From: G963665925 sp963676345
GTDB lineage: Bacteria; Bacillota; Clostridia; Peptostreptococcales; Acidaminobacteraceae
Length of the DNA stretch: 64,000 nucleotides
Direction of reading: 5' to 3'
Assembly: GCA_963676345.2 (NCBI GenBank)
Contig: CAXXTS010000001.1
Location: 992,001 to 1,056,000, forward strand
Positions 43,184 to 51,525 of this stretch are shown here, one piece after another; position 1 is the first letter of the stretch; every line of letters begins with the position of its first letter. The position numbers and the translations under genes are program-made. The notes beneath the pieces were generated by a model. That model had not been told where the DNA came from. It saw nothing but the letters and a program-made list of their open reading frames with translations, and searched no databases.

Positions 43184-43654
43184 CTATTTATGCGCATTGT
43201 CTAGCCCAGCTTCTTGCAAATAATCACTTATAATTGGACGAACAGGCGCGCTTATGTTGGGCGGTAATTCATTCAGTTTAAAAAAACGCGCGTCTCTGCC
43301 TTCCGTTTTTTCCACTTCAATATTTCCACTGTAATTTCTACAGATGTAAGACGCCGTCACATTATACACTTCGTTCCCATCTGGATATTTATAATACAAC
43401 GACTTTCCAGAATACACATTAAACAGTTCCAACGATTTACAGTGTAAATTGACTTCTTCAAACACTTCGCGCCGGGCTGTTTCTTCCAGACTCTCTCCCA
43501 GTTCCATTGCCCCACCAGGAAGCCCCCACCAGTCTCTGTCAGTTCTGTGGTGCAGTAATATTTCATTATGAGCATTAACTAAAATAACATTGGCACCACA
43601 CATAATAATGGGCTGTGTTCCTATGTATTTTCTTAAATTTGATATATAGTCCAT
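43184..43654 (-). CDS. NUDIX hydrolase
   Basis: 156 residues. The Nudix box starts GGAMELGESLEETARREV (near 46-63) and continues FEEVN, and the N-terminal HHRTDRDWWGLPGG is characteristic of ADP-ribose/(d)NTP-like hydrolases of Bacillota. RBS is AGGAGG. Substrate unknown. Confidence 0.87.
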   Translation of the reverse strand: MDYISNLRKYIGTQPIIMCGANVILVNAHNEILLHHRTDRDWWGLPGGAMELGESLEETARREVFEEVNLHCKSLELFNVYSGKSLYYKYPDGNEVYNVTASYICRNYSGNIEVEKTEGRDARFFKLNELPPNISAPVRPIISDYLQEAGLDNAHK

Positions 43655-43680
43655 TGCTGCCTCCTATCGTATAACGAGAT

Positions 43681-43803
43681 TCACCCAATACGCCCACTAA
43701 TACGCTCAATAGGCACCTCTTCAAAGGCGGTCAAGGTTTTAACACATGCTTTTTCACCCACAATATTAAATTCAAAATCTAAATTTTCTATTCTGTATTC
43801 CAT
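43681..43803 (-). CDS. 40-residue fragment resembling a GyrI/AraC effector-domain start
   Basis: A good RBS (AAAGGTGG) precedes an ATG; the frame stops after 40 codons. The text EYRIENLDFEFNIVGEKACV is like the first strand of GyrI-type effector-binding domains, which normally run to 150 residues. It is likely a truncated leftover, though it could be a real small protein. It lies directly before the NUDIX gene. Confidence 0.5.
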   Translation of the reverse strand: MEYRIENLDFEFNIVGEKACVKTLTAFEEVPIERISGRIG

Positions 43804-43919
43804 AAAAATCCACCTTTCTTTCCTAAAAATGCATCATCACCTAATTCCAGTTTCACTTTCATACACCCCTTAATCAGCATCTACTTATTAATCTAATTCT
43901 GTCCCAAGCATCTATCTTT

Positions 43920-44192
43920 TTAATGATATGCTTGGAATATCTTAACGGCTAAATATATAAAAGTGAATTCAAGACCCACCATAGCTGCAGATACCGTTAT
44001 AACCAGCCGCAACGTTTTTTCTGCTGCCCAATCCTGAAGGTATTCTCCTCGGAGTAGTGATATAAAATCTGGTGTTACAGAATACTTAAGTGCTTTATTA
44101 AGATCTTGTTTATTGGGATAAACAAATTTAAGAATACTTTTATAGATTGGAATATTAAGGATCATAAGTCCAATTAGAAGAATGATATACAT
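43920..44192 (-). CDS. 90-residue membrane protein, paralogue of 36917-37189
   Basis: The start is the ATG after GTGGAGGCAC. N-terminal span ILLIGLMILNIPIYKSI, then PDFISLLRGEYLQDWAAE, and a C-terminal hydrophobic segment. The order and the ILNIPIY and PDFISLxRGE signatures are shared with the copy near the cassette array, which fixes both as real genes. Function unknown. Confidence 0.65.
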   Translation of the reverse strand: MYIILLIGLMILNIPIYKSILKFVYPNKQDLNKALKYSVTPDFISLLRGEYLQDWAAEKTLRLVITVSAAMVGLEFTFIYLAVKIFQAYH

Positions 44193-44212
44193 ATGTGCCT
44201 CCACGCTATATG

Positions 44213-44476
44213 CTAAACCTTTATTTTTAAAACCCAACACCAAAATGCCTGTGTGCCTTCAAAAATCTTTATCCATATCCGAAAGCCCACAAAGAGTACT
44301 ATCAAGGTAATAATAAGGATTTCACCTATTGACTGGAAGGTCACTTCATTGCCTTTGATCCAATCGACACTCATTTTATTCATAACATGTATGGTCACAA
44401 TCAAGAGCAGGTATTTGTTCAAATATTTTAGATTGTTCCTGCCGATGATCCAGCTTAAAACCTTCTTATGCACCAT
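44213..44476 (-). CDS. small membrane protein
   Basis: Eighty-seven residues with hydrophobic stretches near 22-34 and 52-70, and an aromatic-rich end (FRIWIKIFEGTQAFWCWVL). It is 20 bp upstream of the 90-residue membrane gene and probably co-transcribed with it. RBS is AGAGG. No family recognised. The 160 bp upstream hold only a 17-codon frame. Confidence 0.55.
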   Translation of the reverse strand: MVHKKVLSWIIGRNNLKYLNKYLLLIVTIHVMNKMSVDWIKGNEVTFQSIGEILIITLIVLFVGFRIWIKIFEGTQAFWCWVLKIKV

Positions 44477-44636
44477 TGTACGAACCTCTTATTCATTGTA
44501 CGCTAAGTGTTTTCTTATTCCATGGCTCTTACATCTCGCCAAAGAACATCGGCCATATCGTAAAGCATGCCTTCAGCAAGTGATCTAGCCTTATTGAGTT
44601 AATACAAAGGGTCTATTCACCATGACTCAGCATGGG

Positions 44637-45188
44637 CTATTCTTGTAAGTAGTCTTGCGCAAGAGCATCTATTTCACTAAAGAGTTTCTCTGTTTTCTCT
44701 GGTACTGCCATTTTTTTAAATCGTGTTGTATCATACTCATAATAACTCGGAATGCGGGCGTTGCTATACACTCGCCTTATTTCCAACAGGTCTTTCATAA
44801 AGTCAATGTCTTTTTCAGAAAGTTGTCCACCGTCATCCAGCTTTTCTTCCAAATTCCATAGGCAAAATTCAAGTCTGTCTAAATCTAAAACAAAATTGTC
44901 ATTCAAAGTTTCAAGCTCTACTATAGACCGGTTGGCGTCATATATATATTTCCCCGAAACATCGATGAGTCTACAAACTTCTTCTTGTGACTTCTCCAAA
45001 TATGCCGAATCAGAAACAAGCTCTCCATTTAACGTTTCAATGGTTGTAAAAACGATATTTATATTTCCCGACAATATATATGCCAGAGACCGGTCTTTGT
45101 CACGCATTTCATTTGAAGAATCCAAACTCAGTATAAAAGACGTAAATGCGTAAAAAATGAGTGCTACAAGTAAAAATTTCTTTGCCAT
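44637..45188 (-). CDS. exported protein of unknown function
   Basis: About 183 residues. A signal peptide or anchor covers residues 2-20 (KKFLLVALIFYAFTSFIL); the rest is helical and acidic, with coiled-coil-like stretches (SIVELETLNDNFVLDLDRLEF). The ATG after GGAAGCGGTTAAT is chosen over a TTG ten codons earlier. No family is recognised. Confidence 0.6.
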   Translation of the reverse strand: MAKKFLLVALIFYAFTSFILSLDSSNEMRDKDRSLAYILSGNINIVFTTIETLNGELVSDSAYLEKSQEEVCRLIDVSGKYIYDANRSIVELETLNDNFVLDLDRLEFCLWNLEEKLDDGGQLSEKDIDFMKDLLEIRRVYSNARIPSYYEYDTTRFKKMAVPEKTEKLFSEIDALAQDYLQE

Positions 45189-45324
45189 ATTAACCGCTTC
45201 CTTTACTCGTCTAGGCATTAACCCGTATAAACTTAGAACTTATTGAAATTATCATTAAAGTAATTTTATACCATTTACACAGCTTTGCGTGTGTTTTGTC
45301 ATGGAAAATTAATACATTCAATAA

Positions 45325-45367
45325 AACAGCAAGAACGCGATCCTTCAATGCGTTAACACTTGCTGTT
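45325..45367 (-). terminator. terminator hairpin after the recombinase gene
   Basis: AACAGCAAG and CTTGCTGTT form a 9-bp stem with an inner AACGC/GCGTT pairing and a 4-base bulge (AACA). TTTTATTG follows on the minus strand. It lies about 93 bp past the recombinase stop. Confidence 0.7.
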
Positions 45368-45459
45368 TCATATCAAACACGTAGTTTGGAATTTAAAAAT
45401 CTACCATAAATCTTACGATTTTCAACCTCAACAACTGACTTTAGACGTCCACTGACTTT

Positions 45460-46299
45460 TTACAGTTCACGCATTTTATCGAGTGGATTCACAATGCTTT
45501 GCAGGGCTGCGGAACTGACATGTGTATAAATTTGAGTAGTTTGAGGCGACTTATGACCGAGTAGTTCTTGTATATACCGCAGGTCTGTTCCAGACTCTAA
45601 AAGATGCGTTGCAAATGAATGTCGCAGGGCGTGTATACTCACCTGTTTTGTAATTTCAGCCTTCATACATGCGCGTTTGAAAAGTCTTTGTGCAGACCTG
45701 ATTGTAATGGGTATTCCCTTCACATTTCCTTCAAACAACCATGTTTGTGGTACAAACTCAGCATAGTAATCACGAAGCATAACAAGTGCTGATTTTGATA
45801 ATAGGGTGTATCGATCTTTTCTGCCTTTTCCAGACCGAACATGTATCATCATTCTATCACTATCAATATCTTCCGGTTTTAATGCACACACCTCACTTAC
45901 CCTGAGTCCAGCACTATAAGTCAAATACAAGATAGCCTTGTGCTTTTTGTTTTCCAGTGCATTCAGCACACGAAAAACCTCTTCACGACTGAGTACTTTG
46001 GGTAGGGTTTTATCAGCCTTGGGCCGGATAATACTATGGCGGATTTCATACGGTATTCTATGTGCCTTCAAGAGTGTCTTCAAGGCAGAAATAGATTGGT
46101 TTACAAAGCTGTACGACAACTCCTTAATGACGAGCAGATTATAGACATATGCATTGACACATTCTACATCAAGGGCCTTCTCTTCTCCTACAGTCTTAAT
46201 ATAACGCCTTAAGTGTTTTTCGTATGACTCTATGGTATTGACACTCATCCCCTTTTGTTTCATATATTTTTTGGTATTCATAAGTAAAGAAGACGTCAT
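45460..46299 (-). CDS. tyrosine recombinase, XerC/XerD-like
   Basis: 279 residues. A SAM-like core-binding N-terminal domain (about 5-90) precedes the catalytic domain with all residues: Arg133 (AGLRVSEV), Lys158 (SGKGRK), His223 and Arg226 (HALRHSF), His249 (LLGH) and Tyr258 (QIYTHV). The end INPLD-like (IVNPLD) also occurs in integron integrases, but the extra IntI patch of about 20-30 residues between Lys158 and His223 is absent. AAAGGAG precedes the ATG. It points toward the attC-like array about 6 kb away. Confidence 0.9.
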   Translation of the reverse strand: MTSSLLMNTKKYMKQKGMSVNTIESYEKHLRRYIKTVGEEKALDVECVNAYVYNLLVIKELSYSFVNQSISALKTLLKAHRIPYEIRHSIIRPKADKTLPKVLSREEVFRVLNALENKKHKAILYLTYSAGLRVSEVCALKPEDIDSDRMMIHVRSGKGRKDRYTLLSKSALVMLRDYYAEFVPQTWLFEGNVKGIPITIRSAQRLFKRACMKAEITKQVSIHALRHSFATHLLESGTDLRYIQELLGHKSPQTTQIYTHVSSAALQSIVNPLDKMREL

Positions 46300-46461
46300 A
46301 AGGCCACTCCTTTTTCCATTATTTGTAATTCTGTATAGTTATCATACCCCTTCTATCCATTCATTTCAAGAAGTTTAAAATTAAAAAAAGTTTTACCCTA
46401 TGAATGAAGCCTGACGGTGATATAATAGAAGGGCATATGCTGAAAGGAGTTGAGCATTTTT

Positions 46462-46968
46462 ATGACAGCGAAAGACTGGATTGAAAAACTTGATATGGTG
46501 CCACATCCCGAAGGTGGCTACTACACGCGCCCCTTTATTTCAAACGAAAAATACATACGCCATGACATTCCAGGTGTCAGTTCATCTGAAAGAAAATTAT
46601 GGACAAGTGAATACATGCTCTTTGAACCGGGCATGATTATGACTTTCCATTCGCTGCGCTCTGAATCTGTATGGTATTACCATCACGGTGCAACTTTAAA
46701 AATGTATCTGCTCTCACCAGAGGGCGATTTATATGAACGAAAGCTCGGCATGGACATTGAAAGCGAGTGTACTCCTCAGCTTCAAATACCAAAGAACTAT
46801 GCCATTGCCATTGAAGCTGGTTCAGATGAGTTCACACTAATTGGAACTATGATTTCACCCGGCTTCGACATGGATGACCTTAAAGTATACAAGCGCGAAG
46901 ATTTAATTCGTACCTTTCCATATCATAACGATTTAATTTTAAAATACACAGTTGAGTCCATTTATTAA
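46462..46968 (+). CDS. DUF985 cupin-domain protein
   Basis: 168 residues. VPHPEGGYYTRPF near 12-24, MTFHSLRSESVWYYHHGATL near 56-75 and ISPGFDMDDL near 133-142 are the DUF985 (cupin_5) signature with metal-binding His. Function of the family is unknown (sugar-epimerase-like fold). ATG at 46462 is chosen; a TTG at 46450 lies inside the RBS. A TATAAT lies at 46421. Confidence 0.85.
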   Translation: MTAKDWIEKLDMVPHPEGGYYTRPFISNEKYIRHDIPGVSSSERKLWTSEYMLFEPGMIMTFHSLRSESVWYYHHGATLKMYLLSPEGDLYERKLGMDIESECTPQLQIPKNYAIAIEAGSDEFTLIGTMISPGFDMDDLKVYKREDLIRTFPYHNDLILKYTVESIY

Positions 46969-47069
46969 TGGCCCATTATAATTGTGGATAATTTTTTGCG
47001 TTCTATTAAAAATTTATTCACAAACTTTTGCTATTCTACTATTGATAATAACGACTCAGGAGGAAAACT

Positions 47070-47777
47070 ATGCTAAAAAAATTATCACTCTTAATGGCAC
47101 TGCTTACACTAACGGGCATGCTTGTAACAGGATGCAGCCAAAAAACGACAAGTGAAGATACTTCACAGGAAGACAGCGCTGCACAAAGTGAAATAGAAAC
47201 AGCATCAAACACAGAAGAGCAAGGTACTCAACTAACAGGGGTTCCCGATCCAGATAAAGCACATCCTGTAGTTTCTATGTCTATTCAAGATTTTGGAGAG
47301 ATTCAACTTGAACTCTATCCAGAAGTTGCTCCAAACACGGTAAACAACTTCATCAGCCTTGCGAACTCAGGCTTTTACGATGGCCTTACTTTCCACCGTG
47401 TCATCAATGGATTTATGATTCAAGGTGGCGACCCTGATGGAAAAGGAACAGGCGGGCCTGGTTATTCAATTGCAGGTGAATTTTCAGATAACGGTTTTGA
47501 AAACAATTTGAAACATGCCAAAGGCGTTATTTCTATGGCACGTTCAAATAATCCAGATTCAGCCGGTTCTCAGTTTTTTATAATGCACAAGTCATCGCCA
47601 CATCTTGATGGTGCCTATGCTGCATTTGGTCAGGTTACTCAAGGACTTGACATTATTGACAAAATTGCTAAAGTAAAAACGGGTATGGCTGATAAACCTC
47701 AGGACGATGTCATCATGCAAAGTGTTACAGTTGAACTGAATGGATATGAGCTGAGTGACCCTATCATTATTGAGTAA
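47070..47777 (+). CDS. lipoprotein peptidyl-prolyl cis-trans isomerase (cyclophilin)
   Basis: 235 residues. A lipoprotein signal ends LVTGC (Cys22), followed by an acidic linker to about 60 and a cyclophilin domain: FHRVINGFMIQGGDPDGKGTG near 109-129 with the catalytic Arg, GVISMARSNNPDSAGSQFFI near 151-170 and HLDGAYAAFGQV near 177-188. It should act outside the membrane in folding of exported proteins. AGGAGG precedes the ATG. Confidence 0.92.
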   Translation: MLKKLSLLMALLTLTGMLVTGCSQKTTSEDTSQEDSAAQSEIETASNTEEQGTQLTGVPDPDKAHPVVSMSIQDFGEIQLELYPEVAPNTVNNFISLANSGFYDGLTFHRVINGFMIQGGDPDGKGTGGPGYSIAGEFSDNGFENNLKHAKGVISMARSNNPDSAGSQFFIMHKSSPHLDGAYAAFGQVTQGLDIIDKIAKVKTGMADKPQDDVIMQSVTVELNGYELSDPIIIE

Positions 47778-47798
47778 GAATGAAAGGAAGCGTTAAAA

Positions 47799-48107
47799 GT
47801 GGAATTGAATATGTTTATTAAATCAATTGAACTCGATGAAGAAAAGCGCATCATTATTGAGGGACAATCACATCTTGCTGAATACCTGAAAGACCAGGAA
47901 ACACGCAAAATGCTTAAAGGCGCCGCTGAAAAAGTGCTTGGCGAGGACTTCAAAAAACTTGAAGTTGGCAAATGCAACTGCCGAATTACGGTAACGCCTG
48001 AAAATGCAGAAAGTTGTAAGAAGCTTGTTGAAGAAGAGCTTGTAAAAGGCATTGAAATGGCGCTCGCCTTCATGAGTCAAATGAATAGCGCAAAAGACGA
48101 AGCATAA
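47799..48107 (+). CDS. small protein of unknown function
   Basis: 102 residues, a helical start (EYLKDQETRKMLKGAAEKVLG) then a strand KCNCRITVTP and a helical end. The layout is faintly like the end domain of DnaX, but not enough to name it. The GTG after AAAGGAAGCGTTAAAA is taken as start, with an ATG four codons in as alternative. It follows the cyclophilin gene by 21 bp and is terminated at once, so they form one operon. Confidence 0.55.
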   Translation: MELNMFIKSIELDEEKRIIIEGQSHLAEYLKDQETRKMLKGAAEKVLGEDFKKLEVGKCNCRITVTPENAESCKKLVEEELVKGIEMALAFMSQMNSAKDEA

Positions 48108-48110
48108 CAA

Positions 48111-48142
48111 AAACCTTGATGGGAGACCATCAAGGTTTTTTT
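48111..48142 (+). terminator. intrinsic terminator
   Basis: AAACCTTGATGG and CCATCAAGGTTT form a 12-bp stem over GAGA, followed by T7. It ends the cyclophilin operon and overlaps the end of the convergent gene. Confidence 0.93.
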
Positions 48143-48474
48143 ACTGGAGTAATCTGGCATACACGCTTCTTCCTATCTGGATTTCCATGCGTATAACCAA
48201 TGACATTAAATTTTTCTGCCAATTTGTTACGGAGTGTTTCATAGTCAGCATATTTTGATCTCATGCAGCTAGATAGATGTATCGTATCAACGCCATTTTT
48301 CTCAAACCGCTCAATTTTCTTGTCTAATTCACCACCTGTATGTGTAAATCCAAGTATTTGAGCTTCTGGTCCATAAATGTTAAAGGCATCTTTACGGGCG
48401 AAAAATGCCTTTAAACAACCACTCGCAGTGCACCGGAGTGCTGTATCTTCGTTAATGAGAATTGCGATTTTCAT
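48130..48474 (-). CDS. CGGC-domain protein
   Basis: 114 residues. INEDTALRCTASGCLKAFFA near 7-26 with the paired Cys, then GVDTIHLSSCMRSKYADYET near 61-80 and VIGYTHG near 91-97 match the CGGC domain of anaerobes, a putative metal-binding family of unknown role. It is convergent with the cyclophilin operon. Confidence 0.75.
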   Translation of the reverse strand: MKIAILINEDTALRCTASGCLKAFFARKDAFNIYGPEAQILGFTHTGGELDKKIERFEKNGVDTIHLSSCMRSKYADYETLRNKLAEKFNVIGYTHGNPDRKKRVCQITPVKKP

Positions 48475-48585
48475 AAAAACCTCTTCTTTATGTCGTATCT
48501 TAACTGCCTATTAAGCAACCGTTTAACGGCGCCTCCTTATTCTACACTGCATGGCTTGTACTTTCTGTAACAAATATCACACTTA

Positions 48586-51183
48586 CTATTTTTTGTGAAT
48601 AATCATCTGACCCGCTTGCACATCAATAACCAGCTGGTCATAGTCCTCAATATTGCCTTTAATAATTTCACGTCCCAGTAAGGTTTCAAGCTTTTGCTGC
48701 AAATAACGTTTCAGCGGTCTTGCACCAAAGTGAACATCGTATGCTGTATCAATCACCTGATATTTTGCCGCATCTGTAAGCTCAAGTGTAATATGGCGGT
48801 CTTCCAGCCTACGCTCGATATCTGCAATCAGAAGCCCAATAATTTCTTTAACCTCGTCTTTTGAAAGTGGTGTGTAGAAGACAATGTCATCCAGTCTATT
48901 TAGAAATTCAGGTCTAAAATATTCATGCAATTGACTGCGAATAGCTTGTTTTGTCTCATCACGGATAAGACCGTCTTCACCGACTTCTGACAAGAGACGC
49001 TCAGACCCAATATTTGATGTCATGATGATTATGGTATTTTTGAAATCAACGGTTCTGCCTTGTGCATCTGTAATACGTCCATCATCAAGTACTTGGAGCA
49101 GGACATTGAAGACGTCATGATGTGCTTTTTCAACTTCGTCAAACAAAATGACGCTGTAGGGCATTCTGCGAACAGCTTCAGTCAACTGGCCGCCTTCTTC
49201 ATACCCAACGTAGCCCGGAGGGGCACCAATCATTCTCGCAACAGAATGACGCTCCATATACTCACTCATGTCAATTCGTATCATATGACTTTCTGAATCA
49301 AATAAAACCTCAGCCAGTGATTTAGCCAGCTCTGTTTTCCCGACTCCTGTCGGTCCAAGGAACAGAAATGATCCGATTGGCTTAGATGGATCTTTAATGC
49401 CTGCACGAGAGCGTATAATGGCATCAGACACACGCTGTACAGCCTCGTCTTGACCAATCACCCGCTTGTGAAGGTCTTCATCCATATGGAGTAGCTTCTC
49501 ACGTTCGGTTTCCACAAGCTTTTCAAGGGGAATACCCGTCCACCTTGAAACGATGCCTGCAATCTCTTCAGCAGTTACAGTTTCCCTAATCAGCTTGTTG
49601 TCCTGGTTACTTGACTCTTGTGCCTCTATAAGTTTGTTTAGTTTCTTCTCAAGTTCAGGCTTCTTGCCGTACTTCAGTTCTGCTGCCTTGTCCAAATTGT
49701 AATTACGCTCTGCTATCTCAATTTCGTGCGCTACCTGATCAAGCTCTTCTCGAATGGCGCTGAGCTGGTCTACAGACGTCTTTTCAAGGTCCCACTTGGC
49801 TTTTTTACTGTTGTAATGATCGCGTAAATCTGCCAGTTCCTTTTGAAGTTCATTTAATCTGTCTTTAGACCTTGCATCCTTTTCTTTTTTGAGCGCTGCC
49901 TCTTCAATCTCCATGGTCATAATGTGCCTTGAAATTTCATCAAGTTCCGTTGGCATGGACTCCATTTCCGTCTTAATCAGGGCGCAGGCTTCATCAACCA
50001 AGTCAATCGCCTTGTCTGGCAAGAATCGATCAGAAATATAGCGGTCTGAGAGAACAGCTGCCTGAATGAGTGCATGGTCACTAATGTTCACCTTATGGTA
50101 GAGTTCATAACGCTCACGTAGGCCCCTTAAAATTGTAATTGTACTCTCTACACTTGGTTCTGCAACCTTAACCGGTTGAAAGCGTCGTTCAAGAGCACTG
50201 TCTTTTTCAATGTACTTCTTATATTCACCTAAGGTTGTCGCGCCAATACAAAGCAGTTCTCCACGTGCCAGCATTGGTTTGAGCATATTTCCTGCATCCA
50301 TAGCGCCATCCGTTTTACCGGCACCAACAATGTTATGGAGTTCGTCTATGAACAAAATGATTTTTCCATCACTTTTTTTAATTTCATCTAGAACCGCTTT
50401 AAGACGTTCTTCAAACTCGCCTCTAAACTTCGCACCTGCAATAAGGGAACCCATATCCAGAGCAAAAATGCGTTTTTCTTTAAGACTATCCGGCACGTCC
50501 CCTTTCACAATACGGTGTGCAAGGCCCTCTGCTATTGCCGTTTTACCTACACCGGGTTCACCAATTAGTACTGGATTATTTTTTGTTTTCCGCGAGAGAA
50601 TCTGAATGGTTCTTCTGATTTCTTCATCACGTCCAATTACAGGATCAAGCTTATTCGTTTTTGAGAGTTCAACCAAATCGGAGCCATATTTTGAAAGAAC
50701 ATCATATGTGCTTTCAGGATCACTGGACGTTACGCGCTGGTTGCCACGTATATCTTTAAGGACTTCCATAACACGATTTTCTGTAATATTGAACTGTGCA
50801 AAAACAGCCTTGAGTGACTTAGACCCATTCTCAATCATAGACAAAAGGATGTGTTCCACACTAATATACTGATCATTCATCTTCTCAGCTTTTTTTTCTG
50901 CTTTAAGCAGGACTTTATTGCTTTCAGATGAGAGATAGACCTGATCTTGCCCCGTCACCTTGGACTTCTTCTCAACTATTTCAGTAACACGCTTTTCAAA
51001 GGTGTCTACTTGTTGGCTCAATCTATCAATTATTTGTGAAATAAGACCCTCGCGGGGCTCAATGAGACCTAAGAGTATATGTTCACTGTCAATAGAGCTA
51101 TTGCCGTATTCATCTGCAATTAGTTGCGCTCTACCGAGTCCCTCAGCAGAGTTCTTTGTTAATTTATTCATATCCACGCTCAT
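48586..51183 (-). CDS. clpB: ATP-dependent chaperone ClpB
   Basis: 865 residues, the normal length. N-domain (two Clp-N repeats) at 1-145; AAA+ module 1 with GEPGVGKTAIAEG near 202-214 and LFIDELHNIVGAG; a coiled-coil middle domain at about 400-525 that marks ClpB rather than ClpC/ClpA; AAA+ module 2 with GPTGVGKTELAKS near 606-618 and DEVEKAH. ClpB dissolves aggregates together with DnaK/DnaJ. The upstream CIRCE element shows HrcA control. Confidence 0.96.
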   Translation of the reverse strand: MSVDMNKLTKNSAEGLGRAQLIADEYGNSSIDSEHILLGLIEPREGLISQIIDRLSQQVDTFEKRVTEIVEKKSKVTGQDQVYLSSESNKVLLKAEKKAEKMNDQYISVEHILLSMIENGSKSLKAVFAQFNITENRVMEVLKDIRGNQRVTSSDPESTYDVLSKYGSDLVELSKTNKLDPVIGRDEEIRRTIQILSRKTKNNPVLIGEPGVGKTAIAEGLAHRIVKGDVPDSLKEKRIFALDMGSLIAGAKFRGEFEERLKAVLDEIKKSDGKIILFIDELHNIVGAGKTDGAMDAGNMLKPMLARGELLCIGATTLGEYKKYIEKDSALERRFQPVKVAEPSVESTITILRGLRERYELYHKVNISDHALIQAAVLSDRYISDRFLPDKAIDLVDEACALIKTEMESMPTELDEISRHIMTMEIEEAALKKEKDARSKDRLNELQKELADLRDHYNSKKAKWDLEKTSVDQLSAIREELDQVAHEIEIAERNYNLDKAAELKYGKKPELEKKLNKLIEAQESSNQDNKLIRETVTAEEIAGIVSRWTGIPLEKLVETEREKLLHMDEDLHKRVIGQDEAVQRVSDAIIRSRAGIKDPSKPIGSFLFLGPTGVGKTELAKSLAEVLFDSESHMIRIDMSEYMERHSVARMIGAPPGYVGYEEGGQLTEAVRRMPYSVILFDEVEKAHHDVFNVLLQVLDDGRITDAQGRTVDFKNTIIIMTSNIGSERLLSEVGEDGLIRDETKQAIRSQLHEYFRPEFLNRLDDIVFYTPLSKDEVKEIIGLLIADIERRLEDRHITLELTDAAKYQVIDTAYDVHFGARPLKRYLQQKLETLLGREIIKGNIEDYDQLVIDVQAGQMIIHKK

Positions 51184-51208
51184 TCACCTCACATTTCATT
51201 CCGCTTTG

Positions 51209-51235
51209 TTAGCAGCCATCACATTAGAGTGCTAA
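51209..51235. promoter_or_regulatory. CIRCE element (HrcA operator) before clpB
   Basis: On the minus strand TTAGCACTC, nine bases, then GGCTGCTAA. The left arm is the perfect CIRCE half and the right arm differs at two positions from GAGTGCTAA. It starts 26 bp before the clpB ATG. Confidence 0.87.
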
Positions 51236-51244
51236 TATATTATT

Positions 51245-51272
51245 AGAATACCACCTTTTAGGCATTTTTCAA
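51245..51272 (-). promoter_or_regulatory. clpB promoter
   Basis: Minus-strand TTGAAA (51272-51267), 16-bp spacer, TATTCT (51250-51245), directly upstream of the CIRCE. Confidence 0.6.
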
Positions 51273-51413
51273 GTCTTTTACCCCTAATTACATATTAATT
51301 CACCAAATGTTTACACTTTATTCGCACTCAGACATCAACCAAATACCATCTACAGGATCTGGCTCAAATCAGCCACACTGACCCCCGTAACCTATTCACT
51401 CAGTAACATAAAG

Positions 51414-51445
51414 AGCCGCAGTTGTGTATGCTCACACCTGCGGCT
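51414..51445 (-). terminator. hairpin, likely terminator of the REC-GGDEF gene
   Basis: AGCCGCAG and CTGCGGCT with an inner GTGT/ACAC pairing, about 80 bp past the stop. The T run on the minus strand is short (CTCTTTATG). Confidence 0.6.
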
Positions 51446-51525
51446 TTATCATTTTCTAATTCTATTTATCTACAGCGCTCTCCCCACGAGTCTAAACAAG
51501 AGATTAAGCTTTACTTTTAAATCAC

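Noticed and set aside
44477..44636. A short frame ending MADVLWRDVRAME
   Set aside because: Only 17 codons from an ATG and no RBS; at best a gene remnant.
49060..51235. Several plus-strand ORFs over clpB and similar antisense ORFs elsewhere
   Set aside because: They are frame shadows of well-supported genes with no RBS or family match.
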